DNA of 64,000 nt from Nitrospirota bacterium (GTDB lineage Bacteria > Nitrospirota > Nitrospiria > Nitrospirales > Nitrospiraceae). Where the stretch lies: contig JAUXVD010000008.1 of assembly GCA_030684575.1 (NCBI GenBank), forward strand, positions 868,001 to 932,000, given 5' to 3'. The notes under the pieces are model-generated. The model was not told the origin of the DNA and searched no databases. It saw nothing but the letters and a program-made list of their open reading frames with translations. Made by a program: the position numbers and the translations under genes. Positions within the stretch are counted from its first letter, which is position 1. Every line of letters starts with the position of its first letter. Positions 23,633-32,121 of this stretch are shown piece by piece.

Positions 23633-25009
23633 ATGAATATTGCAAAAACGTTTAATCGCTTTCTCACGGTGTTGTTGATCGCTCTTGCGATTTCATATTT
23701 ATTGTTTCGCTATTTTTCCGCGCTGCCCCTGATCACTGTCATGTCCACAATGGTTGTTGTGGGAATGCTTGCGGGAGGTATGCTCTTTGGTATTGTGGGG
23801 CTTTTCAGGTCCGAGGACCAGAATCGCAATCTGCTGCTCGTGCTCTGTGCGTGCATCTTTGCGGTTGGAATGGTTGAAGTCCTCGCACAACTTCGTCAGG
23901 CATGGGCGGTACCAAAAACAGCGGCACGGCTGCCGAGCGAGAGCTTTGATATGCGCTCGCTGGCTGAAGTTATAAGAGATAAACGAAAGGCGGGGGAACT
24001 TGTCTATGGGTATGTGAACCCAGTGGGTTTCGGAATAGAGGGGCTGACTCCTATAAGCGATGCAAGGAGCTTCTGGTGCAACGAAAGCGGAGCCTATGAC
24101 GGATTCCGGACTGATACGTTTGGTTTTAGGAATCCTCCAGGTCTTCTGAACGATCCAGAATTTAGGCCACGACTGGTGGCTTTAGGAGATTCGATTACGG
24201 CGGGGTGCGGTGTAAAAGATGGAGAGTTAATGGTGGATCTGCTGCGAGCAGAGTTTGAGCCTGCCACGATAAATGCAGCAGTTGGCGGAAGCGGGCCATT
24301 GCAGCAGTATGCGATTTTCAAAGAATATATGGCGGTGTTCAAGCCCAAGTTGGTGTTGTGGTTTTATTTTGAGGGTAACGATCTTGGAAATCTTGAGAAC
24401 GAACTCAACGAAAGCTACCTCAAATTCTATCTTGAAAGGGACGAAACGAGGCAACTGTCACAGCAGCAGCAGCGTTTGAGGGAAGAACTGGTGCGATGGC
24501 ATGAGAAGTCCTTGGCCGAGACCGAACTCCCCCTCCGTGTCGGCCTTCAAAAACCGGTCAGTTCTATCCTTCCATGGGAGAACATTACAGCCTTTCTCAT
24601 GCGCTCAATAATTCTGAATCGCGCACACTATTTGGCCAAACAGGGCACACGGCCTAGGGCAAAGCTCATCTCGGTATATTCAGAATTGCTTAGTCAGGCT
24701 AGAGATACTGTTGCTAACTGGGGTGGTCAAATCATTGTTGTTTATGTTCCTGAACAAGCTCGATATTCCGAATGGATAAGCCTTCAGCCATTGAGCCACA
24801 GGGATGCCAAGCAAGAATTGCTGGAAATGTTTCAACGAATGAATTTTCAGGTTATCGATTTGGAGAGAGAATTTCAGAAACAAGTGGAAGATCCGAAAAC
24901 CCTGTATCCCACAGGGATTGGGACTGACGTTCATTTGAACGCGGGGGGCAACAGACTTGCGGCAAGTATCATTATTAAAGACCTTCGAGAGAGAACTTTG
25001 TGGAAATAA
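23633..25009 (+). CDS. Membrane-anchored SGNH/GDSL hydrolase
   Basis: Three hydrophobic segments (about residues 10-29, 33-57 and 67-87) anchor the protein, followed by a periplasmic or cytoplasmic SGNH domain. VALGDSITAGCGV carries the nucleophile Ser (about S187), AAVGGSGPLQQY the block II glycine, FYFEGNDL the block III Asn, and TDVHLNAGGN the Asp-His pair near 432-434. Such enzymes remove or transfer O-acetyl groups on glycans. Lying straight after pseH, it could act on pseudaminic acid acetyl groups (inference). Codons are visibly more AT-rich than in neighbouring genes, hinting at separate acquisition. Length is 458. Confidence 0.8.
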   Translation: MNIAKTFNRFLTVLLIALAISYLLFRYFSALPLITVMSTMVVVGMLAGGMLFGIVGLFRSEDQNRNLLLVLCACIFAVGMVEVLAQLRQAWAVPKTAARLPSESFDMRSLAEVIRDKRKAGELVYGYVNPVGFGIEGLTPISDARSFWCNESGAYDGFRTDTFGFRNPPGLLNDPEFRPRLVALGDSITAGCGVKDGELMVDLLRAEFEPATINAAVGGSGPLQQYAIFKEYMAVFKPKLVLWFYFEGNDLGNLENELNESYLKFYLERDETRQLSQQQQRLREELVRWHEKSLAETELPLRVGLQKPVSSILPWENITAFLMRSIILNRAHYLAKQGTRPRAKLISVYSELLSQARDTVANWGGQIIVVYVPEQARYSEWISLQPLSHRDAKQELLEMFQRMNFQVIDLEREFQKQVEDPKTLYPTGIGTDVHLNAGGNRLAASIIIKDLRERTLWK

Positions 25010-25020
25010 CGGCGATGGCA

Positions 25021-25584
25021 ATGAATAAGAAGGTCATGAGATTAGTGGCGATCATACAAGGAATCCATGCTCGAAATCATGATTGAGCGGCTTAGGCGAG
25101 TCAAATAGATCGATGCTGTGGTCGTCGCAAGGACAACTGATCAAGGCTGCGAGGTCATTGAGAGGTTGGCAGTCGTTTAGGTGTTGGCTGCTATCGGGGA
25201 AGTGATGAGGATGTCCTTAACAGGCCCTGCAAGCTTCTCGGGCGGCTAAAGCCGATTTGATCGTGGAAACGACGGGAGATTGTCCGGTGATCGACCCGGA
25301 AGCGATTCGATCTCATAAATGATACGTTTCCTGTCCTACACGTGGACTATTGCACGAATGTTTTAGAGCGGACCTACCCGCGCGGTATGGATGTCCAAGT
25401 GTTTCCTCCCGCTAAGTTGAAGCTGGCGAAACTGACTCAAGACCCTGCCGATCACGAGCATGGGTCGCTGTATATCTACCGGCACCCCGAACGGTTTCGG
25501 CTGCTCAATGCCCGCCATCCTGATTTATCGATGCTAAATCAGCATATACAGCAAAAGATGGTCGGAAAGGTTTGCGTGCTGTGA
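25021..25584 (+). pseudogene. Decayed spsF-type cytidylyltransferase gene
   Basis: Pieces of an SpsF-like protein can be followed through several frames. LVAIIQ follows ATG 25021; MLEIMIERLRRVK, a stop, then IDAVVVARTTDQ follow at 25067; CYRGSDEDVL, KADLIVETTGDCPVIDPEAI and a stop come next. The last piece is NVLERTYPRGMDVQVF to SLYIYRHPERFRLLNARHPD (25360-25530), after which similarity stops. The segment with RMGSTRLPGK is deleted near 25055. At least three in-frame stops or shifts make it non-functional. SpsF enzymes activate nonulosonic-type sugars; with pseF present upstream this one was probably redundant. This explains most of the 795-bp gap between 25009 and 25805. Confidence 0.78.
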
Positions 25585-25766
25585 AGGTGCTGGTCGGTCT
25601 CACTGACTATGGCATGAGCGTCACATTACTGTGGAATGCGTTCCAGGCGCTTGGAACGGAAGTATTCGTTACAGAACGCCCTAACATTTTTGAGCAAGTG
25701 CTGGGAAGATCGGTTCGCAAGGATGTGCAGCGAGGAACGGCGCTTTGGTGGGAGTTGTTAGGGTGA
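25581..25766 (+). pseudogene. Probable hisH N-terminal remnant
   Basis: A 61-codon frame beginning at GTG 25581, which overlaps the end of the spsF remnant. It contains LTDYGMSVTLLWNAFQALG then TEVFVTERPNIFEQ, resembling the start of HisH-type glutaminases (usually DYGMGN... NAxxxLGxEVxVTxxP). After that the sequence diverges and ends, without the Cys-His-Glu triad. An intact HisH-like gene lies at 30729. Similarity is short, so this call is tentative; otherwise it is an unrecognised small ORF. Confidence 0.42.
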
Positions 25767-25804
25767 AAATCAGACGAAGACGCCGGGAGATGAAGTAAAC
25801 AGCC

Positions 25805-26806
25805 ATGCCGATTGCCACGGGTTCTGATCCTCTCGCCGTTCTGGTCATTGGTTGCGGCAATATTGCCGGCGGCTTTGACGCTGCTCGTGCACCAGATGCC
25901 GCACCATGCACCCATGCGGGTGCATTCAGACGTCATGGGCGGTATCGGTTGTCCGCCTGTGTAGATCCCGACGAGACACGTCGTAGGGAGTTCATGCGCC
26001 ATTGGGGTGTGGCTAGTGGATATTCCTCAATGGATGCTCTGGTCGAGTCCGGTTCCCGTTTCGATGTGGTCAGTATCTGTTCGCCGACGGACTGTCATGC
26101 CAGTGATGTTCTTGCTGCACTTCGCCTGGAGCCTCGCATAATTTTTTGCGAAAAGCCGGTCACGCCAAATGCTGCGACGACGGCCGAGTTGGTTCAGTCC
26201 TGCGAAGCGGCCGGCGTACCCCTGGTGATAAACCACACGCGTCGTTGGGACCCGGAGATCACGCGTATTCGCGGCGAACTGGCCAGCGGTGTTTGGGGGG
26301 CGGTTCGCACAGTCGTGGGTCTGTACAATAAGGGGGTTCTCAATAACGGATCCCACATGATCGACTTGCTCCATCATCTGCTAGGTCCTGTGAGTGTCGT
26401 GGCAACAGGGACTCCGGTATGGGATGGCCTGCCCGATGATCCGTCAGTTCCTGCAATTCTCTCCGGGGTCAAGACCATACCAATTCACCTGGTTTGTGGC
26501 CATGCAAGCGACTTCGCTTTGTTCGAGTTGCAGATTGTTACGGAGCGGGGGGTGCTGACCATGGAGGAGGGGGGCGTGGCATGGCGGATACGCCGCACGA
26601 ATGAGAGTCCGCATTTTCGGGGGTATCGAACCCTTGACGCAGGCGAGCGGCATGCAGGGGGCTACCTCTTAGCCATGCTAGGCGCTGTTAGCAACATTCA
26701 CGAGGCATTAAGCAGTGGGGCCGAGTTGGCAAGTACGGGTCGGTCAGCCCTCGCGGTGCAAGAGATTTGCGAACGAATCAAGGAGAAGTCCGGCCTTGTC
26801 CGCTGA
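25805..26806 (+). CDS. Gfo/Idh/MocA family oxidoreductase
   Basis: An NAD(P)-dependent sugar dehydrogenase of 333 residues. The Rossmann N terminus has AVLVIGCGNIAGGFD (about 11-25), and FCEKPVTPN (E116, K117, P118) is the family's nicotinamide/catalytic motif. VGLYNKGVLNNGSHMIDLLHHLLG matches the substrate-side GxxxDxxxH-like segment. It precedes a DegT aminotransferase and a GNAT, the usual trio for oxidation, amination and N-acetylation of a sugar nucleotide. A C3 3-oxo intermediate as in WbpB-type pathways is possible but no WbpA-like 6-dehydrogenase is in the window. GGAGATGAAG upstream could be its ribosome-binding site. Confidence 0.85.
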   Translation: MPIATGSDPLAVLVIGCGNIAGGFDAARAPDAAPCTHAGAFRRHGRYRLSACVDPDETRRREFMRHWGVASGYSSMDALVESGSRFDVVSICSPTDCHASDVLAALRLEPRIIFCEKPVTPNAATTAELVQSCEAAGVPLVINHTRRWDPEITRIRGELASGVWGAVRTVVGLYNKGVLNNGSHMIDLLHHLLGPVSVVATGTPVWDGLPDDPSVPAILSGVKTIPIHLVCGHASDFALFELQIVTERGVLTMEEGGVAWRIRRTNESPHFRGYRTLDAGERHAGGYLLAMLGAVSNIHEALSSGAELASTGRSALAVQEICERIKEKSGLVR

Positions 26807-26863
26807 GCTGCTATTGGGTGCATCCTGCACCTTGGGTCGTGATATCAATGTAAAGGTTCTCTC

Positions 26864-28159
26864 ATGAGCAACAGCCCGATCGACGAACCGCTGGCACTGT
26901 TTGGCGGGCCCAAGACTATAGAGAGCCCGTTCAAGCGCTACAATTCGATTGGTCCGGAAGAAGTAGCGGCTGCCAAACAGGTGGTGGAGAGTGGCGTATT
27001 GTCTCAATACCTTGGTTGCTGGACCCCGGACTTCTACGGCGGTCCAAAGGTGCAGGAATTCGAACGGGCCTGTGAGGCGTATTTCGGCGTCAAGCATGTA
27101 GTCACTGTCAATTCCTGGACTTCGGGGTTGATCGCCGCTATCGGCGCCATAGGTATCGAGCCGGGCGACGAGGTGATCGTAAGCCCCTGGACGATGTGTG
27201 CCAGCGCGACGGCCATCCTGCACTGGAATGCCATTCCGGTCTTTGCCGACATAGAGTCTGAAACATTTTGTCTTGATCCCGTGGCAGTCGAATCCGCCAT
27301 CTCGCCCTATACCAAGGCCATCATGGCGGTCGATATCTTCGGCCACTCAGCCAATACGGATGTCCTGATGGCCATCGCCCGCAAGCATGGGCTCAAGGTC
27401 ATTACCGATGCCGCGCAGGCGCCAGGCGCGATGGTCAAGGGTGAATATGCCGGAACCCTTTCGGATGTCGGCGGGTACAGTCTGAACTTCCACAAGCATA
27501 TCCATACCGGCGAAGGTGGAATCCTTGTGACCAATGACGACGAGATTGCCGAGCGCCTGCAATTGATCAGAAACCATGCGGAAGCTGTGGTGGGCGACAA
27601 GGGCGTGACCAACCTTAGCAATATGATCGGATATAATTTTCGTCTTGGCGAAATTGAGTGCGCGATTGGCATCGAACAACTGAAAAAGCTGAAGGAGCTC
27701 GTGGGTACCCGCCAGCATGCGGCGGAACGCCTTACCTCCGGTCTGCATGGTCTGGCTGGTCTTCGCCCCCCGGTGATCAGGCCAGGATGCACCCATGCCT
27801 ACTATATCTATCCCATGGTGCTGGATGAGGGGTTACTGCGGGTCAGCCGCGGTCGCATCTATGAGGCGTTGCAGGCAGAGGGGGTTCCCATTGGGAAGGG
27901 TTATCAAAATCTTCACCTTTTGCCAATGTATCAGCAAAAGATGGCCTATGGCACCAAGGGATTCCCGTGGACATCTGAGATCTGTAAGCGCGATGTTGAT
28001 TATCGCAAAGGCATCTGCCCGGTCGCCGAGAAACTTCAGGACCATAGCTATCTCAGCATTGGGATGTGTGTGTATGATTTTTCAAACGAGGACATTGATC
28101 GTATTGTCACGGCGTTTCACAAGGTGTGGGGTCGGATGAGTAGTCTGGTGGATAAATAG
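26864..28159 (+). CDS. DegT/DnrJ/EryC1/StrS sugar aminotransferase
   Basis: A PLP-dependent aminotransferase of 431 residues. GGPKTIESPFKRYNSIGPEE at the N terminus, TVNSWTSGLIAAIGAIGIEP, ITDAAQAPGAM, and YSLNFHKHIHTGEGG with the PLP lysine K211 are all present. AAAGG precedes the ATG. It is longer than PseC and differs in the active-site wording (NFHKHIHTGEGG), so it acts on another keto sugar, probably the product of the oxidoreductase upstream. A truncated paralogue starting with a similar YNSIG motif is at 34557. Confidence 0.86.
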   Translation: MSNSPIDEPLALFGGPKTIESPFKRYNSIGPEEVAAAKQVVESGVLSQYLGCWTPDFYGGPKVQEFERACEAYFGVKHVVTVNSWTSGLIAAIGAIGIEPGDEVIVSPWTMCASATAILHWNAIPVFADIESETFCLDPVAVESAISPYTKAIMAVDIFGHSANTDVLMAIARKHGLKVITDAAQAPGAMVKGEYAGTLSDVGGYSLNFHKHIHTGEGGILVTNDDEIAERLQLIRNHAEAVVGDKGVTNLSNMIGYNFRLGEIECAIGIEQLKKLKELVGTRQHAAERLTSGLHGLAGLRPPVIRPGCTHAYYIYPMVLDEGLLRVSRGRIYEALQAEGVPIGKGYQNLHLLPMYQQKMAYGTKGFPWTSEICKRDVDYRKGICPVAEKLQDHSYLSIGMCVYDFSNEDIDRIVTAFHKVWGRMSSLVDK

Positions 28160-28171
28160 CCCATAGGCAGG

Positions 28172-28714
28172 ATGACTGTAGTGACCAACAATCTTTGCGA
28201 GCTGACGGGGGCGCGGACGATACTCACTTCTTTTGCTGAGTCGGACATTACCGAGGAGTATCTTGGCTGGTTGCGCGATCCTGAGGTTGTGCGGTTCAGC
28301 AACCAACGTTTACATCAGCATGATTCAAACACCTGCCTGAAATACCTGCGCTCCTTTGACGGGACGGAGAACATGTTTCTTGCGGTCCGTGTGCGAGGGG
28401 GCGGGAAAGTTGTTGGCACGATTACGGCGTATGTTTCGCCGACCCATAGCACTGCTGACTTGGGGATTCTGCTCGGCGATCAAGCGTATTGGGGACGAGG
28501 TCTTGGCCTCGATGCGTGGATGACCCTGATGTCATTTCTGTTTGAAAAGAGGGGACTTCGGAAAGTCACTGGGGGAACGGTCAGGTGTAATGTGGGCATG
28601 ATCAAGATTCTGGAACGCTCAGGGATGCATCTTGAGGCAGTGAGGGTGCGGCAGGAGATTATTGAGGGGGAAGCTCAGGACATTCTCTACTTTGCAAAGT
28701 TCAGAGATGACTAG
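28172..28714 (+). CDS. GNAT-family N-acetyltransferase
   Basis: A 180-residue RimJ/RimL-type GNAT. ILTSFAESDITEEYLGWLRDPEVVRFSNQR starts the fold; ADLGILLGDQAYWGRGLGLDAW is the acetyl-CoA binding strand and loop; VRCNVGMIKILERSGM is the late helix. By position after oxidoreductase and aminotransferase genes it probably acetylates the new amine of a nucleotide sugar. It overlaps the next gene by 8 bases. It is not closely alike to PseH at 23030 beyond the fold. Confidence 0.82.
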   Translation: MTVVTNNLCELTGARTILTSFAESDITEEYLGWLRDPEVVRFSNQRLHQHDSNTCLKYLRSFDGTENMFLAVRVRGGGKVVGTITAYVSPTHSTADLGILLGDQAYWGRGLGLDAWMTLMSFLFEKRGLRKVTGGTVRCNVGMIKILERSGMHLEAVRVRQEIIEGEAQDILYFAKFRDD

Positions 28715-29591
28715 CCTGTCTTCTCCTCTCGCAGTTGTTGCCCATGATGCAGGCGCCACTAATCTTATTCTCGGATGGGTTAAGAATCAGTCCAATGTAA
28801 CGGTCCGAACCTGTCTGCAGGGCCCGGCCATGGCGTTGTGGTCTGCCACCTTTCCAAATTGGAAAAATGAATCGTTGTCCGACGCACTTGATGATGCGGC
28901 CATGTTGCTGAGTGGCACGGGCTGGGCAAGTGACTTGGAGCATGAGGCACGCCGTATGGCACGAGCGCTAGGCATCTTTAGTATTGGGGTGATCGATCAT
29001 TGGGTCAATTACCGTGAGCGTTTTATTCGTAATGGGGAGGAGGTCCTGCCCGATGAACTGTTTGTTGCGGATGAAGATGCCCAAACTGAAGCAGTGCGGT
29101 GTTTTCCTAATCTGCCGGTAATGTTGTTGCCCAATCGCTATTTGGAGGGATTGGTTGCTCAGATTAATGCGCTGTCGCCCGAGCCAAACGAAAGACCAGG
29201 CAGCCATATCTTGTATGTGCTGGAGCCTATTCGGCAGCCTTGGGGGAATAATGAAGAGCCGGGAGAATTTCAAGCCCTCGACTTTTTCTTGGAGCGAGTT
29301 GGCGCCCTGGGTTTGGGCCACACCCCTGAAGTTCGCTTGCGTTCCCACCCGTCAGATCCTCCCGGGAAATACGCTTCATGGCTAAGTCGTTCGGGCGAAC
29401 TCAATCTGACCATCGATACGTCTAGTTCCCTCGCTGAGGCGATTGCCTGGGCCGACTGGGTCGTCGGCTGTCAATCATTTGCCATGGTCGTTGCTCTTCA
29501 CGCAAATCGGCGCGTAATTTCAACCAATCCACCCTGGGCGCCCCGCTGCGCATTGCCGCAGCGGGGAATTCAGCATCTGCGTGATTTGTGA
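28707..29591 (+). CDS. Uncharacterised protein of the modified-sugar cluster
   Basis: I do not recognise the family. ATG 28707 gives 294 residues. The N terminus SPLAVVAHDAGATNLILGWV looks like a first strand with a glycine-containing loop, and ADWVVGCQSFAMVVALHANRRVIST near the C terminus resembles the end of GT-B-like folds where a conserved Ser or Asn contacts a sugar phosphate. LRSHPSDPPGKYASWL recalls the RxHP motif of CDP-glycerol and polysialyl-type transferases. A GT-B-like enzyme or UDP-sugar-processing protein is therefore possible. It lies between GNAT and amidotransferase genes, overlapping the former. Confidence 0.6.
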   Translation: MTSLSSPLAVVAHDAGATNLILGWVKNQSNVTVRTCLQGPAMALWSATFPNWKNESLSDALDDAAMLLSGTGWASDLEHEARRMARALGIFSIGVIDHWVNYRERFIRNGEEVLPDELFVADEDAQTEAVRCFPNLPVMLLPNRYLEGLVAQINALSPEPNERPGSHILYVLEPIRQPWGNNEEPGEFQALDFFLERVGALGLGHTPEVRLRSHPSDPPGKYASWLSRSGELNLTIDTSSSLAEAIAWADWVVGCQSFAMVVALHANRRVISTNPPWAPRCALPQRGIQHLRDL

Positions 29592-29601
29592 CGAGCGCTG
29601 T

Positions 29602-30732
29602 ATGAAGTACTGCAAGGTCTGCATCCAGCCGGATACTCGGCCCAACGCGCAATTCACCGACGAAGGCATTTGCCCGGCCTGTCATTATTTCCGTCAGCTC
29701 CAATACGTTGATTGGCAGGAACGCTACGAGATACTGGAAGATCTTCTTCGTCAATATCGCCGCAGATCTGGGCAGTTTTTCGATTGCATTATCGGAGTGA
29801 GCGGAGGAAAGGACAGTACGCGCCAAGCACTTTGGGTCAGGGATAAGCTCGGCCTCAGGCCATTGCTGGCTTGTCTGAGTTACCCTCCACAGCAAGTCAC
29901 TCAGCGTGGGGTGGACAATATCTCGAATTTGATCGAGCTGGGATTCGATGTCGTGCTGTCGGCACCCGCGCCGGGTACATGGCAACGTCTCATGCGCGAA
30001 TCCTTTGCCCGGTTTACCAATTGGGCGAGATCTACCGAGTTGACGTTGTTCAGCTCGGTGCCCCAACTGGCGATTCGGTATGGCATTCCGCTGATCCTGT
30101 GGGGCGAGAACCCGGGCCTGCAGTTGGGTGACCTGAAGACGCTGGGGCGTACCGGTTACGATGGTAACAACCTGCGCTACATGAATACCCTGTCTGGTGC
30201 CGCTGCCGACTGGATGATTGATGCCGGCATGCGTCCGGAAGATCTGATTCCCTATCGGTATCCCTCGCCGGAGGAGTTCGACGCCCATGGCCTGCAGATC
30301 GTGTATCTAGGCTGGTTTCTTGGAGACTGGTCTCTTGTCAACAACGGAATGTATTCTGCTTCCAATGGCTTGCAAATCCGCGAGGATACCGTTGAGAACA
30401 CAGGAGATCTTTTTGGTGTCACCGCGCTGGATGAGGACTGGGTCACACTGAATCAAATGATCAAGTACTACAAGTTTGGTTTTGGCCGGGTGACAGATTA
30501 TGCCAATGAGGCAATTCGCCAGGGCCGCATGACGCGTGAGCGGGGAATCGAACTTGTCGAGCGTTACGACGACTCATGCAGTGACGAATATATCGGAAGT
30601 TTTTGCGCCTATATCGACATTCCTGTCACCGAGTTCTGGAAGCAAGTGCATTCATCCGTCAACAAAGACTTGTTCTGCATAGAAGAGAATGGCTCCATTC
30701 ATCGAAAATACAAGGTAGGAGTCGGCTTGTGA
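29602..30732 (+). CDS. N-acetyl sugar amidotransferase (WbpG/PseA type), intact PP-loop
   Basis: This family, with HisH- and HisF-like partners, converts a sugar acetamido group to acetamidino using ammonia from glutamine (WbpG in P. aeruginosa O5; PseA in Campylobacter). A zinc-ribbon-like start, CKVC and CPAC (C4, C7, C24, C27), is followed by the ATP-binding PP-loop VSGGKDS at 66-72. PLILWGENPGLQLGD and IPYRYPSPEEFDAHGLQIVYLG are family blocks. ATG 29602 is chosen over GTG 29581 because it begins at the ribbon. 376 residues is normal. GTG of the HisH-like gene overlaps the stop. Confidence 0.88.
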   Translation: MKYCKVCIQPDTRPNAQFTDEGICPACHYFRQLQYVDWQERYEILEDLLRQYRRRSGQFFDCIIGVSGGKDSTRQALWVRDKLGLRPLLACLSYPPQQVTQRGVDNISNLIELGFDVVLSAPAPGTWQRLMRESFARFTNWARSTELTLFSSVPQLAIRYGIPLILWGENPGLQLGDLKTLGRTGYDGNNLRYMNTLSGAAADWMIDAGMRPEDLIPYRYPSPEEFDAHGLQIVYLGWFLGDWSLVNNGMYSASNGLQIREDTVENTGDLFGVTALDEDWVTLNQMIKYYKFGFGRVTDYANEAIRQGRMTRERGIELVERYDDSCSDEYIGSFCAYIDIPVTEFWKQVHSSVNKDLFCIEENGSIHRKYKVGVGL

Positions 30733-31340
30733 GTTCGAGGACTGTCTGCGTTGTGGATTATCACATGGGCAACCACGCTTCTGTGGTTCATAGTTTACGT
30801 GAACTGAATTATCGTGTGCGTGTCAGCAACGATCAGGCCGTCTTAAATGAAGCGGATGTGCTGGTGCTTCCGGGAGTCGGTGCCTTCCCAAGTGGAATGA
30901 AAGCGCTTCACAGCCTCAGTTTGGTTAGTTATCTGCAGGAGCAAGCCCGCTTGCAGCGCCCAATCATCGGCTTCTGCCTGGGGATGCAACTCCTGGCTGA
31001 TGCTTCGTACGAGCATCAGTACACTATGGGGCTTGGATTGATCCCGGGCGAGGTGGTGCCGCTGATCAACCCGCAATGGCATATCGGTTGGAATTCCATC
31101 GAATGTGTCCTGCAGGACCCGTTGTTCCAAGCCAGTGATGGACAAGTGTTTTATTTCAATCACTCCTTTGCTTACCGAGGGCCATCGGAATATCAGATTG
31201 GTCTATCGAGGCATCACAAGGCTTTTCCTTCTGTTGTGCGCCGGGGTAGTGTAGTGGGATTGCAGTTTCATCCTGAAAAGAGTCAGGGGCCAGGAAAAGA
31301 ACTGTTGAAAAGTCTGATATCAGGATTGTGTCATGCTTAA
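30729..31340 (+). CDS. hisH: HisH-like glutamine amidotransferase (sugar amidation)
   Basis: A class I glutaminase of 203 residues, starting at GTG 30729 overlapping the upstream stop. The triad is C83 in GFCLGMQLLAD, H181 and E183 in LQFHPEKSQG. VLPGVGAFPSGM is the oxyanion-strand block. No other histidine genes are near and it sits between two amidotransferases, so it very likely feeds ammonia to sugar modification rather than to histidine synthesis. The DYHMGNHASV start deviates from the usual DYGMGN. Confidence 0.88.
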   Translation: MSSRTVCVVDYHMGNHASVVHSLRELNYRVRVSNDQAVLNEADVLVLPGVGAFPSGMKALHSLSLVSYLQEQARLQRPIIGFCLGMQLLADASYEHQYTMGLGLIPGEVVPLINPQWHIGWNSIECVLQDPLFQASDGQVFYFNHSFAYRGPSEYQIGLSRHHKAFPSVVRRGSVVGLQFHPEKSQGPGKELLKSLISGLCHA

Positions 31341-32121
31341 GAAACGTTTGATCGGAACAGTCATTGTGAGAAATGGCTGGGCGGTTCAGTCATTTGGCTA
31401 TCGGCGCTATTTGCCGTTGGGAAAGCCAGAATGCCTGGTCCAAAATCTGGACCGATGGGGTGCGGATGAAATCTTCGTTCTGAGCATTGATCGATCCTCC
31501 GATAGGCTAGGGCCAGACTTCAAGCTCCTGGAGCGACTGGGGCAATTGGGTCTGGGAACACCGCTGATATATGGTGGCGGAATCCGATCAGTGGAGGATG
31601 GTTTGCAAGTGATTAGGCTAGGCGCGGACCGCCTCTGTGTCGATGCCATTCTGCACGATGATATTGAAACTGTGCGGGGGTTGTCACGCCAACTTGGGGC
31701 GCAGGCGGTGATTGCCGCCTTGCCGCTCTCCTATCGCGATCAGCGTATCGAATGGCTGGATTACCGTACTAAAGTTTCAACTCAAGTTTCGGCTAAAGAT
31801 CTGGATGCCATCACATTGGGCATAGTCTCGGAGCTACTCGTCATTGATTGGGAGCATGAAGGGCAGCCCGGAGGCTTTGACCACAGGTTGATTGCCCATG
31901 CTTCACTTCCGGCTGAAATCCCTCTAATCGCTTTTGGCGGACTGAGCGAGCCTGGTCAGCTGATTGAGCTCCTCTCGCAGCCGCCCATGGCTGCCGTGGC
32001 TGTGGGAAACTTTCTGAGCTACAGGGAGCATGCCATTCAGAAGATCAAGACGAAATTGATAGGCATGCCAGTGCGCCTTCCAAGTTACGAATCAATGTAT
32101 TCTCTCACGGCTGATGTCTAA
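31333..32121 (+). CDS. hisF: HisF-like TIM-barrel partner (sugar amidation)
   Basis: A 262-residue HisF homologue overlapping the HisH-like gene by 8 bases. IYGGGIRSVEDGLQVIRLGADRLCVDA and IAFGGLSEPGQLIELL are the two phosphate-binding halves. The first strand reads LIGTVIVRNGWAVQS, so the catalytic Asp of biosynthetic HisF (Asp11 in the CLDV motif) is absent, as in O-antigen-cluster HisF proteins. It presumably channels ammonia from the HisH-like subunit to an amidotransferase instead of making imidazole glycerol phosphate. Confidence 0.85.
   Translation: MLKKRLIGTVIVRNGWAVQSFGYRRYLPLGKPECLVQNLDRWGADEIFVLSIDRSSDRLGPDFKLLERLGQLGLGTPLIYGGGIRSVEDGLQVIRLGADRLCVDAILHDDIETVRGLSRQLGAQAVIAALPLSYRDQRIEWLDYRTKVSTQVSAKDLDAITLGIVSELLVIDWEHEGQPGGFDHRLIAHASLPAEIPLIAFGGLSEPGQLIELLSQPPMAAVAVGNFLSYREHAIQKIKTKLIGMPVRLPSYESMYSLTADV

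Noticed and set aside
29422-30288. 288-codon minus-strand frame
   Set aside because: Antisense to the amidotransferase gene, low-complexity translation, no start context.
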